A stretch of 64,000 bases of DNA from VXYL01 sp965243095 (GTDB taxonomy: Bacteria; Pseudomonadota; Gammaproteobacteria; Pseudomonadales; Azotimanducaceae). The notes beneath the pieces are model-generated. The model searched no databases. It was given only the letters and a program-made list of their open reading frames with translations, and was not told the origin of the DNA. The position numbers and the translations under genes were made by a program. Below, piece after piece: positions 17,793-25,196 of the stretch. The stretch is taken from contig OZ251530.1 in assembly GCA_965243095.1 (NCBI GenBank), positions 3,596,001-3,660,000 of the forward strand. The letters are read 5' to 3'. The stretch's first letter is position 1. Each line of letters opens with the position of its first letter.

Positions 17793-17936
17793 CCCCCGCT
17801 TCCGTTGTTCCGTCGCGTCCTTTCGCACCCGCACCACAGCGACTCCTTCCGTTGCACCGGATGGCGACTCTACCACACCGGCGGTGGCCCACCGTTACAC
17901 TTGGCGCACTCGGATGCGTGAAGGAGCGCCGACACG

Positions 17937-18695
17937 ATGAAGCCCGTCTGTCTCGTCATAGGCGCCGGCGCCGGCATCGGGGGCACGGTGGGCAAGAGGT
18001 TCGCCCGGGAGGGCTACCACGCCGTGCTTTGCCGCCGCTCGGACGCGGCCGGTCTCGCGGCGCTGGTGGAGGACATCGAACGCGCCGGCGGCACCGCTTC
18101 GGGCTTCTTGATGAACGCCGTCGCCGAAAACGCCATCGAGGAGCGGGTGGCGCAGGTGGAGGCCCACATCGGCCCCATCGACGTCGCCATCTACAACCTC
18201 GGCGCGCAGATCGGCAACCGCGCTTTGGGCGACACCAGCGCCAAGGCGTTCGAGATGGGCTGGCGGCTCGGCACGTTCGGCCTGTTCCGGTTGGCGAAAA
18301 GCGTCTGCCCGCCAATGCTGGAGCGCGGCCGCGGCACCCTCATCGTCACCTCGGCCACGGCAGCCATGCGCGGCAACGCCGGCCAACACTCCCACGCCGC
18401 CGCCATGGGCGGCCGCCGCCTGCTCTGCCAAACCTTGAACGCCGAACTCGCCCCGCGCAACATCCACATCGCCCATGTGCTCATCGACGGCGCCGTGGAC
18501 GCGCCGGACACCCTCGGCAAGATGCTCGGCGCGGAACGATTCCAGACGCTGCGCGAGACGAAAGGCGCGGACGGCCTCATGCTGCCGGAACACATCGCCG
18601 AAACCTACTGGCACATAGCCCAGCAACACCGCTCGGCGTGGACGCACGAGCTGGACCTCCGAGCGTTCTCGGACCTGCCGTGGTGGAACCACTGA
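17937..18695 (+). CDS. short-chain dehydrogenase-like protein with altered catalytic motif
   Basis: A 252-residue Rossmann protein of the SDR superfamily. The cofactor motif VIGAGAGIGGTVGKRFA fits the classical TGxxxGxG site, and RRS after the second strand suggests NADP(H) preference. The catalytic Ser position is present (TSATAAMRG), but the YxxxK motif reads HAAAM within QHSHAAAMGGRRLL, so both Tyr and Lys appear to be replaced. Reductase activity by the standard mechanism is therefore doubtful, and a binding or non-redox role is possible. The gene is alone between a divergent lipoprotein gene and a convergent membrane-protein gene. Confidence 0.8.
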   Translation: MKPVCLVIGAGAGIGGTVGKRFAREGYHAVLCRRSDAAGLAALVEDIERAGGTASGFLMNAVAENAIEERVAQVEAHIGPIDVAIYNLGAQIGNRALGDTSAKAFEMGWRLGTFGLFRLAKSVCPPMLERGRGTLIVTSATAAMRGNAGQHSHAAAMGGRRLLCQTLNAELAPRNIHIAHVLIDGAVDAPDTLGKMLGAERFQTLRETKGADGLMLPEHIAETYWHIAQQHRSAWTHELDLRAFSDLPWWNH

Positions 18696-18734
18696 CGACC
18701 ATGGCCCCAACGAGTCTCTCGCGGAAACAGTCGC

Positions 18735-19298
18735 TCACTTGTTTGCCGCCGCCACATCGCGCACGAATTGCCGCAGGTACTTGCCAAACACGATTCGTCT
18801 GGTCCTTGCCTTGGCGGCCGAGCAATCGAACAGCTTGAAGCTCCGGGCACGGTGCCCATGCGCCGAAAGATGCCCGATCAGCCCGCCATCAGCGATCATG
18901 TAGTGGATGTCGCCAGCCGGCCTAGCGCCGCGGCGATACCGCGCTTGGAATCGTCCCGGAAATTCCTCGCCCATGCGCCGCACCAACGCGAGGTCTTCCC
19001 GGTCGTTGAACAGGCATTGGATTTTGAGCGCGTTGTGGCGCTGCAGCTGGCGCCGCACGGCGTCGATTACGCGCTCGTCCTCATAAACCGTTCCTTTCGT
19101 TTGGTCGCCATCGTCATGAATGACCAAACTCTCCTTCGCGGCATTGAGCACGCGAACGAACATCTCCGCCGCCGCGGCGCCGTCATTCACGCGACTGTAC
19201 GTCCTGATGCGTACGCGGTCGCAATGCCACCACCACAGGATGATGGCAGGCAGAACGGCACCAATTAGCAGAAAGGCAATGACAATCGTTTCCAACAT
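18735..19298 (-). CDS. membrane-anchored protein, possibly degenerate PLD-like fold
   Basis: A 187-residue protein with one N-terminal membrane segment (about 3-24) and a cytoplasmic or periplasmic domain. Blocks such as AAKESLVIHDDGD, IQCLFNDRED, and IHYMIADGGLIGHLSAHGH resemble phospholipase-D-like folds, but the HxK-type catalytic motif is not evident, so the fold call is tentative. It starts three bases after the stop of the phosphoribosyltransferase gene upstream, so the two are very likely co-translated and functionally linked. Confidence 0.5.
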   Translation of the reverse strand: MLETIVIAFLLIGAVLPAIILWWWHCDRVRIRTYSRVNDGAAAAEMFVRVLNAAKESLVIHDDGDQTKGTVYEDERVIDAVRRQLQRHNALKIQCLFNDREDLALVRRMGEEFPGRFQARYRRGARPAGDIHYMIADGGLIGHLSAHGHRARSFKLFDCSAAKARTRRIVFGKYLRQFVRDVAAANK

Positions 19299-19301
19299 GG
19301 C

Positions 19302-19916
19302 CTAGGCACCTTGTCGTTGGTGGTCGGTACGCGGTGACGCATGCGTCGTGTCCGCCGTCAAAAGGTCTAGCAAATAGGGCTTGTGCTGGGCGATTTCGGC
19401 GTGGGTGATGCCTTGCAGTTCGTGGGGGAGCACCAGCCATTTGTCGGTTTCGCGGAGGTGGAAGTGCGGCGGTGCGGCGCGGCCGGCCGCGGTGGGGCGG
19501 AACCAGAGGGCGGCGACGCGCACGTCGGCGGGCATGTTGCGTTTGGTGCCAGCGCGGAGGGCGTCGATCACGGCGTGGACGTGGCGGCCGCTGCTGTAGA
19601 CGTCGTCCACGATCAGCAGGCGGTCCTCGCGGCGCAGGGTGTCGAGGAGGTATTGCTTGCCATGCACTCGAATCGGCGCGTTGCGGCGCGCGGTGGCGGC
19701 GTACTCGTCCATGCCCGCGTAGGACGTGCGCAGCGCGATGTGATCCGTCTCCACGCCGAGGACGGCCAGGCATTCCTGCACGACGATGCCCACCGCGCTG
19801 CCGCCACGCCACAGGCCGACGATGAAGGACGGCCGGAAGCCGCTCTCGTAGATCAGCCTGCCCAAGCGAAAGCCGTCGAGCAGCCGTTCTTCCTCCGCAA
19901 CGAAGAGCTTGTCCAC
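19302..19916 (-). CDS. phosphoribosyltransferase-domain protein (copy A)
   Basis: A protein of about 204 residues with a type I phosphoribosyltransferase fold. FIVGLWRGGSAVG is the first loop, and the PRPP-binding strand and loop read RLLIVDDVYSSGRHV. The second acidic pair is intact, but the usual DTG is SSG, an unusual substitution. HFHLRETDKWLVLPHEL near the C-terminus is shared with the divergent paralogue. Such proteins are often called hypoxanthine phosphoribosyltransferases, but substrate is not evident. The start is uncertain: GTG 19916 fits the paralogue alignment, GTG 19946 is longer. Confidence 0.75.
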   Translation of the reverse strand: MDKLFVAEEERLLDGFRLGRLIYESGFRPSFIVGLWRGGSAVGIVVQECLAVLGVETDHIALRTSYAGMDEYAATARRNAPIRVHGKQYLLDTLRREDRLLIVDDVYSSGRHVHAVIDALRAGTKRNMPADVRVAALWFRPTAAGRAAPPHFHLRETDKWLVLPHELQGITHAEIAQHKPYLLDLLTADTTHASPRTDHQRQGA

Positions 19917-19951
19917 GCCTGCCCGCCAACGCCAGCTATCGCACACAAACC

Positions 19952-19957
19952 GCTATG
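19952..19957 (+). promoter_or_regulatory. possible -10 element for phosphoribosyltransferase copy B
   Basis: The hexamer TATGAT (five of six to consensus) lies 30 bases before the GTG at 19987 in the 70-base gap between the two divergent phosphoribosyltransferase genes. No clear -35 partner is seen. Confidence 0.3.
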
Positions 19958-19986
19958 ATACGGGCAGTCTCCAGCGGTGGTTCCTA

Positions 19987-20577
19987 GTGCGCGAAAGCGG
20001 CGAGGCGAAGAACAGCGGGCGGGAGTGCGAATATCTCGATGCGCAAACGCTGCTCGAGGATTCGTTCCGGCTCGGCGCGAAGATACACGGCAGCGGCTTT
20101 CGGCCCACCTTCATCGTCGCCGTGTGGCGCGGCGGCGCGCCGGTGGGCCTCGCGGTGCAGGAGTTTCTGGCCTACCACGGCGTGCGGACCAACCACATCG
20201 CCATCCGCACCAGCGCCTACTCCGGCGTGGACGAACGGCATCGGCGAGTCGCCGTGTACGGCCTCAGCCATCTGGTGAAGAACCTCGCCTTCGAGGACCG
20301 CCTGCTGATCGTGGACGACGTGTTCGACACCGGCCGCACCATCCAAGCGATCGTCGATCAGCTAGCCGCCAAGCTGCGCCGCAACATGCCGCAGGACGTG
20401 CGCATCGCCGTGCCCTACTTCAAGCCGTCGCGCAACGAGACGCCCCTCGCGCCGGATTACTACCTACGCGAAACCGAGCGCTGGCTGCGCTATCCGCACG
20501 AGCTGGACGGGATGACGGCAGCCGAAATCCGCCAACATCGACCCGCCATCCACGCCATCATCGGCGACCTGCTGTAA
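19987..20577 (+). CDS. phosphoribosyltransferase-domain protein (copy B)
   Basis: A 196-residue paralogue of the divergent gene at 19302-19916; both share FRPxFIVxxWRGG near the N-terminus, RLLIVDDV in the centre and YLRETERWLRYPHEL near the end. Here the PRPP loop is canonical (VDDVFDTGRT), so this copy looks fully competent. Sequence identity to copy A is visibly extensive, pointing to an inverted duplication. The GTG at 19987 starts at the paralogue N-terminus; upstream readings run into copy A on the other strand. Confidence 0.78.
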   Translation: MRESGEAKNSGRECEYLDAQTLLEDSFRLGAKIHGSGFRPTFIVAVWRGGAPVGLAVQEFLAYHGVRTNHIAIRTSAYSGVDERHRRVAVYGLSHLVKNLAFEDRLLIVDDVFDTGRTIQAIVDQLAAKLRRNMPQDVRIAVPYFKPSRNETPLAPDYYLRETERWLRYPHELDGMTAAEIRQHRPAIHAIIGDLL

Positions 20578-20579
20578 CG

Positions 20580-20618
20580 CGAGCGTCAACGCTCGGTGCC
20601 AAACAAGGGAGATCTCCC
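20580..20618. terminator. paired palindromes between convergent genes
   Basis: CGAGCG-TCAA-CGCTCG (20580-20595) starts two bases after the phosphoribosyltransferase stop and GGGAGATCTCCC (20607-20618), a perfect 12-base palindrome, ends two bases before the stop of the opposing PIN-domain gene. The position suggests a bidirectional terminator; no T-run follows either stem. Confidence 0.45.
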
Positions 20619-20620
20619 AG

Positions 20621-21052
20621 CTACAGCAGCGGGTTTCGCACCGAGAGCGATGGAAAACGGCTGAAATCCCGGTCCGCGGTCCAGAACTCGGTAACCCCGT
20701 GGGCAAGGCACAAAGCCGCAATCCTCCCGTCATGCACCATCGGCCCGACGACCCGCCCGGCAAGCAGTTGGCGCTTCAAAGTCCCCCAGTGCGAGTTCGA
20801 CTCGGCCAACAAGGCGATCACCGGGGATTCCAGCCAAGCGTCGACTTGCGCTATGGCCTGCTCGGTGGTCGACGGCGGCCCGTATATCCGCGGGTGCGTG
20901 ACGATCGCCAAGAACTCGTGCACGCAAGGCCAAGGAAGACCCCAAAGCACACGGCCGGTAGCAAGAGCCTCGATCTTGGCGCGAGCTCGGGAGTGCCACT
21001 CGGAATCGCTTCGGTGGGCATAGACCAAGATGTTCGTATCGGTGGCGATCAA
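20621..21052 (-). CDS. VapC-like PIN-domain toxin
   Basis: A 143-residue PIN-domain ribonuclease. Expected acidic residues are present: Asp in IATDTNILVYAHR, Glu in CVHEFLAIV, Asp in MVHDGRIAAL and Asp in WTADRDFSRFP. The start is TTG 21052, which overlaps the antitoxin stop codon (TTGA), the arrangement typical of toxin-antitoxin operons where toxin translation depends on the upstream gene. PIN toxins of this group cleave tRNA or other structured RNA. Confidence 0.85.
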   Translation of the reverse strand: MIATDTNILVYAHRSDSEWHSRARAKIEALATGRVLWGLPWPCVHEFLAIVTHPRIYGPPSTTEQAIAQVDAWLESPVIALLAESNSHWGTLKRQLLAGRVVGPMVHDGRIAALCLAHGVTEFWTADRDFSRFPSLSVRNPLL

Positions 21053-21303
21053 CCGCCTCGCCCTTCGTAAGCCGCTTCTCTGATGCGCTGCCAGCCCGCT
21101 CCGCGGAACTCCGCACAAAGTCCAGTTCCGCCAACGCTTGCATCCCGCAATCGAAACGCGGCAAGGCGCGCGTCGGCGTCCAAGACGCTAAGCAATCCTC
21201 GTTCAACGAGGGCGCGCAAGGTCGTCTGCTCCTTTGCCGCGTGGGTCTTTGCCCGGTTGACGAGATCGTCGGCAAGCTCGATGGTGGTCTTCACTACAGG
21301 CAC
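21049..21303 (-). CDS. VapB-like ribbon-helix-helix antitoxin
   Basis: An 84-residue protein. Residues 1-40 (KTTIELADDLVNRAKTHA) fit a ribbon-helix-helix DNA-binding N-terminus, and the C-terminal part would bind and neutralise the PIN toxin. The start is GTG 21303. It overlaps the downstream toxin gene by four bases. Like other VapB proteins it would repress its own promoter together with the toxin. Confidence 0.8.
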   Translation of the reverse strand: MPVVKTTIELADDLVNRAKTHAAKEQTTLRALVERGLLSVLDADARLAAFRLRDASVGGTGLCAEFRGAGWQRIREAAYEGRGG

Positions 21304-21327
21304 CCGTATGCTGATTGATGTGTACCC

Positions 21328-21356
21328 ACCTTACGGTAGCTGGAAAGCAAGGTCAA
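21328..21356 (-). promoter_or_regulatory. possible vapBC promoter
   Basis: Minus-strand -35 TTGACC (21356-21351) and -10 TAAGGT (21333-21328) separated by 17 bases, about 25 bases before the antitoxin start. The -35 is good and the -10 is weak. Confidence 0.4.
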
Positions 21357-21428
21357 CAGGTTTTTCGGTGGTGCCGAGGTCCACGCGCTCGGCTATCATG
21401 CTGGCGAACACACTCGGGGATTGAAGGC

Positions 21429-22325
21429 ATGGGTATTCAAGTGCGCGATGGGCGTTTGCGCGAGGTGATCGACGAGAACGAAGCCCTTGAGCAACTGGCT
21501 GGGGATTTTCGCTTCACCGAAGGGCCGATTTGGCATCCGGGGGAGGAGCACCTCACCTTCAGCGACATTCCCGGCAACCGCATTTACCGCTGGAGCGAAG
21601 GCGGCGGCGTCACGGTGCTGCGGGAGCCGAGCAACATGGCGAACGGCAACACCTACGATGCCGAAGGTCGGATGCTCACCTGCGAGCACGCCACCAGCCG
21701 CGTCACGCGCACCGAGGCGGACGGCAGCGTGGTGGTGCTGGCGAGCCACTACCAAGGCAAGGAGCTCAACAGCCCGAACGACATCGTGGTGCGCAGCGAC
21801 GGCACCATCTGGTTCACCGATCCCACCTTCGGGCGCTCGGACAGCGTGGGCCGCGCCCGGCCGCTGCAGCTGGATTTCCGCGGCGTCTTCCGCATGGACG
21901 CGAACGGCGAGAATCTGCGGGTGGCCAGCGCGGATTTCGACATGCCGAACGGCCTCGCCTTCACGCCGGACGAGCAACACCTCTACGTCGCCGACACCCC
22001 GCGCAAGCACATACGCCGGTTCGCGGTGGGCGCGGATGGCGAACTGAGCGGCGGCGAGGTGTTCGCCGAATCCACCGGCGACGGGTCGGGAGCGCCCGAT
22101 GGCCTCAAAACGGACGCCGCCGGGCACGTCTTCTGCGCCGGGCCGGGCGGCGTTCACATCTACGACCCCGCCGATGGCGACTGCTTGGGCGTGATCGAAA
22201 CCCCGGCGTTCTGCGCCAACTTCACCTGGGGCGGCGCCGACATGCGCACGTTCTTCCTCACGGCCTCCACCGGCCTGTACCGGCTGCGGGTGAAAGTGCC
22301 GGGCATACCGCTGTTCCAAGCATAG
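21429..22325 (+). CDS. SMP-30/gluconolactonase-type six-bladed beta-propeller lactonase
   Basis: A 298-residue enzyme of the SMP-30/gluconolactonase/LRE-like family. Recognisable blocks are FTEGPIWHP near the start (metal-binding Glu), NSPNDIVVRSDGTIWFTDPTFG near 115 (Asn ligand) and NGLAFTPDEQHLYVADT near 175 with the later Asp ligand. These enzymes hydrolyse aldonolactones in sugar catabolism. The ATG at 21429 is the family start. The TonB receptor gene begins 12 bases downstream with its own AGGAG, so the pair is probably an operon for importing and processing a carbohydrate or related compound. Confidence 0.88.
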   Translation: MGIQVRDGRLREVIDENEALEQLAGDFRFTEGPIWHPGEEHLTFSDIPGNRIYRWSEGGGVTVLREPSNMANGNTYDAEGRMLTCEHATSRVTRTEADGSVVVLASHYQGKELNSPNDIVVRSDGTIWFTDPTFGRSDSVGRARPLQLDFRGVFRMDANGENLRVASADFDMPNGLAFTPDEQHLYVADTPRKHIRRFAVGADGELSGGEVFAESTGDGSGAPDGLKTDAAGHVFCAGPGGVHIYDPADGDCLGVIETPAFCANFTWGGADMRTFFLTASTGLYRLRVKVPGIPLFQA

Positions 22326-22337
22326 GAGCTACCCACC

Positions 22338-25067
22338 ATGCACAACGCCCACCTTCTCCCCGTCACCGTCGCGTTCCTCGCCAGCGCCATCCCGCTGCCG
22401 GCCGCGGCGGAGGATTCCGCCCCCGCCGAAGACTCCGCCCCGGTGGAAGAAGTCGTCGTCACCGGCACCCGCCTCAAAACCGGCGACCCCACCGCGCGCC
22501 TCGACGTCATCACCTCCGCCGACATCGCCGCCCGCGGCGTCGCCTCCACCGAGGAGCTGATCCGCTCCATCCCGCAGAACTTCTCCACCATCAACAGCGG
22601 CAACAACCTCGCCATCGACTTCGCCCTCGACACCAACCTCGGCCCGGAAGGACACGGCGTCGCCACCGCGAATCTGCGCGGTTTGGGCTCCGGCAACACG
22701 CTGGTGCTGGTGAACGGCCGCCGCCTCGCCGGCGCGGCCGGCGCCTCGGAGTTCTTCGCCAACATCCGCGACATCCCCTTGGGCGCCATCGAGCGCGTGG
22801 AGGTGTATCTGGACGGCGGCTCCTCCGTGTACGGCTCGGACGCCATCGCCGGCGTGGTCAACGTGGTGCTGAAGAGCGAGTACCGCGGCGTGCAGGCCAC
22901 TGCCCGCGTGGAACAAAGCAACAACGGCGGCGACCAGCGCTACTTCACCGCCTACGCCGGGCAGCGTTGGGGCAGCGGCAACGTCTCCGGCACCATCTCC
23001 CTCACCGAGAGCGATCCGGTGACCAACGCGCTGACCGGCTTCACCACCCGCGACTGGCGCGGGCGTTTCGGCGGCGATGCGGCCTACGATTTCCGCAGCA
23101 GCCTCTCCGCCCGCGCCGGCCTGGTGGGCCGGAGCCGGTGGGGGCCGTTCAACCTCATCCTGCCGCCCGGTCACGACGGCCGGAACACCACGCCCGAGGA
23201 TTTCTCCCCGGCCATGCCGGACGACTACTTGGATTACGTGCCCACGGACGCCGGCGGCGCCACCGAGGACGTTTCCGTGACCTTGCGCTTCGCCCAAGAC
23301 CTGTTCGCCAAGCTGCGCGCACACGGCGAGGTGCTGTGGACGGACGCCGACACGACCACCCGCGGCGGCTCCCTGAGCAAGGTCATCCCCGTGCCCGCCA
23401 GCAACGCCTTCAACCCCTTCGGGCAGACGGTGTACGTCTCCTACTCGCCGCTCGCGGAAATCCGCAGCGGCCTCCTGCCGGACATCTACCGCGCCGGCCG
23501 CACCGAACAGCTGCGCTACATCGTCGGCTTGGAATACGCCGTGACGGACGCGGTGGAACTGGTGGCCGAGTACAGCCGCTCCCGCGAGGAGGGCAGCGGC
23601 CTGCTGTTCAACTTCGGCACCCAAGCCGACCCCTTCAACGCCGACCCGGCCCGGGCCGCCCGCATCAGCGCCCTGCTCGCCAGCGACGACCCGGACGAAG
23701 CGGTGAATCTGTTCGGCGACGGCAGCGGGCAGAACCCCACCATCGCCGACCTGCTCCTGCCGGTGAACTCCTACGACGACGCCACGGCCAACGATTCGCT
23801 CACGCTGTTCGCCCGCGGCGACGCTTGGCGGCTGCCCGGCGGCGCCATCGGCTTCGCCATCGGCGGCGAGCAGCGGCGCGAGTGGCTGGAGGATCAAGGC
23901 GACAACCTGCGCTTCCTCGGCGTGGCCAAGCCGACGCGCAAGCTCACCGCCGCCTATGTGGAGGTGCTGCTGCCGATCATCGGCGAGGCGAATCGCCGCA
24001 CCTTGGCGGACGCCCTCGCCTTCACCCTGCAAGCCCGCTACGACCGCTACCGCGTCGCCGGCGCGGAAGGCAACGAAACGCCCGGCGATCCGAACTCCCC
24101 GCCACGCCTAGTGCAGGCGCGGTTCTCCAATCTCTCGCCGCGGTTCGGCGTTTCGTGGCGACCCTCGGCGGAGGTGCAGGTGCGGGCTTCGTGGTCGGAA
24201 TCCTTCCGCGCGCCCACGTTCGGCGACCTGTTCGGCACCTTCTTCATCAACCGCGCCCCCTCCAACTTCATCATCGACCCGCTGGCGGACACCCGCTTCG
24301 TCACCGCCCTCAGCACCTTCGGCTCGAACCCCATGCTCGGCCCGGAGCGCTCCACCAACACCAACTTGAACGTGGAGTACACCCCCGTGTGGGGCCAAGG
24401 CCTGCGCCTGAACGTGGGCCTTTCCCACATCGACTACCGCGACCGCATCGCCACCAGCTCCGAACTCGGCCGCCTGCTGCCGCCGGAGGTGTACGGCAAC
24501 CTGCCGGAGATCTTCGTCCGCGACGAAACCGGCAAGCTGCTGGAGAAGATCAGCCGCCCGGTGAACATCTCCCGCCGGGTAAGCCGCACGCTGGACGTGA
24601 CGGCGCTGCTGCCAATGGAAACCGCCATCGGCACGCTGACGCCGCAGCTCGTCTATCACCGCGTCTTGGCGCAATACGACCAAGCCATCGCCGGCACCGC
24701 CAAAGCGGACTTCGTGGGCGAACAAGTAGGCGTGGACCGCTACCGCCTACGCGCCGAGTTGCGCTGGGAGCGAGACCCGTTCGGCGCCAACTTCATCGCC
24801 CACTACACGCCGGGCTACCTCGGCAACTTCTACCAAGCCACCACCTTCGACGTGCCCAACAGCGATGTCGGCTCATACATCACCGTCGACGCCACCGCCA
24901 ACTACCGCTTCGACAACGGCCTGGTGGTGCGCGGCGGCGGCCGCAACGTGTTCGACCGCACGTTTCCGTTCGTGCTCTCGGGCGCCGGCACCCCCTTCGA
25001 CGCCAAGCGCGTGGACGTGCGGGGGCGCGTGTTGTTCCTAGAGATGACTTGGGAGCGATCGCTTTGA
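22338..25067 (+). CDS. TonB-dependent outer-membrane receptor
   Basis: A 909-residue receptor. A signal peptide ends near PAAAED (residue ~25). The TonB box VEEVVVTGTR is at about 35-44, followed by a plug domain (RLDVITSADIAARG, VYLDGGSSVYGSDAIAGVVN) to about 185, and a 22-strand-type barrel to the C-terminus ending in an aromatic-containing strand (LEMTWERSL). AGGAG is eight bases upstream of the ATG. Co-transcription with the SMP-30-type lactonase suggests a sugar lactone or similar ligand, but substrate is not readable from the sequence. Confidence 0.93.
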   Translation: MHNAHLLPVTVAFLASAIPLPAAAEDSAPAEDSAPVEEVVVTGTRLKTGDPTARLDVITSADIAARGVASTEELIRSIPQNFSTINSGNNLAIDFALDTNLGPEGHGVATANLRGLGSGNTLVLVNGRRLAGAAGASEFFANIRDIPLGAIERVEVYLDGGSSVYGSDAIAGVVNVVLKSEYRGVQATARVEQSNNGGDQRYFTAYAGQRWGSGNVSGTISLTESDPVTNALTGFTTRDWRGRFGGDAAYDFRSSLSARAGLVGRSRWGPFNLILPPGHDGRNTTPEDFSPAMPDDYLDYVPTDAGGATEDVSVTLRFAQDLFAKLRAHGEVLWTDADTTTRGGSLSKVIPVPASNAFNPFGQTVYVSYSPLAEIRSGLLPDIYRAGRTEQLRYIVGLEYAVTDAVELVAEYSRSREEGSGLLFNFGTQADPFNADPARAARISALLASDDPDEAVNLFGDGSGQNPTIADLLLPVNSYDDATANDSLTLFARGDAWRLPGGAIGFAIGGEQRREWLEDQGDNLRFLGVAKPTRKLTAAYVEVLLPIIGEANRRTLADALAFTLQARYDRYRVAGAEGNETPGDPNSPPRLVQARFSNLSPRFGVSWRPSAEVQVRASWSESFRAPTFGDLFGTFFINRAPSNFIIDPLADTRFVTALSTFGSNPMLGPERSTNTNLNVEYTPVWGQGLRLNVGLSHIDYRDRIATSSELGRLLPPEVYGNLPEIFVRDETGKLLEKISRPVNISRRVSRTLDVTALLPMETAIGTLTPQLVYHRVLAQYDQAIAGTAKADFVGEQVGVDRYRLRAELRWERDPFGANFIAHYTPGYLGNFYQATTFDVPNSDVGSYITVDATANYRFDNGLVVRGGGRNVFDRTFPFVLSGAGTPFDAKRVDVRGRVLFLEMTWERSL

Positions 25068-25196
25068 GGCAAGCCCGGGGCGTGGCAAACCTGGGAGCAC
25101 AGGCGTCTCGCCTGCATGTCGGCGGAACGCCCGCCTTCCCAGCACAGCCACCAAAGACCCGTCGTACACCCGGGCTGGCGGCGTAGGAAAAGCCGC

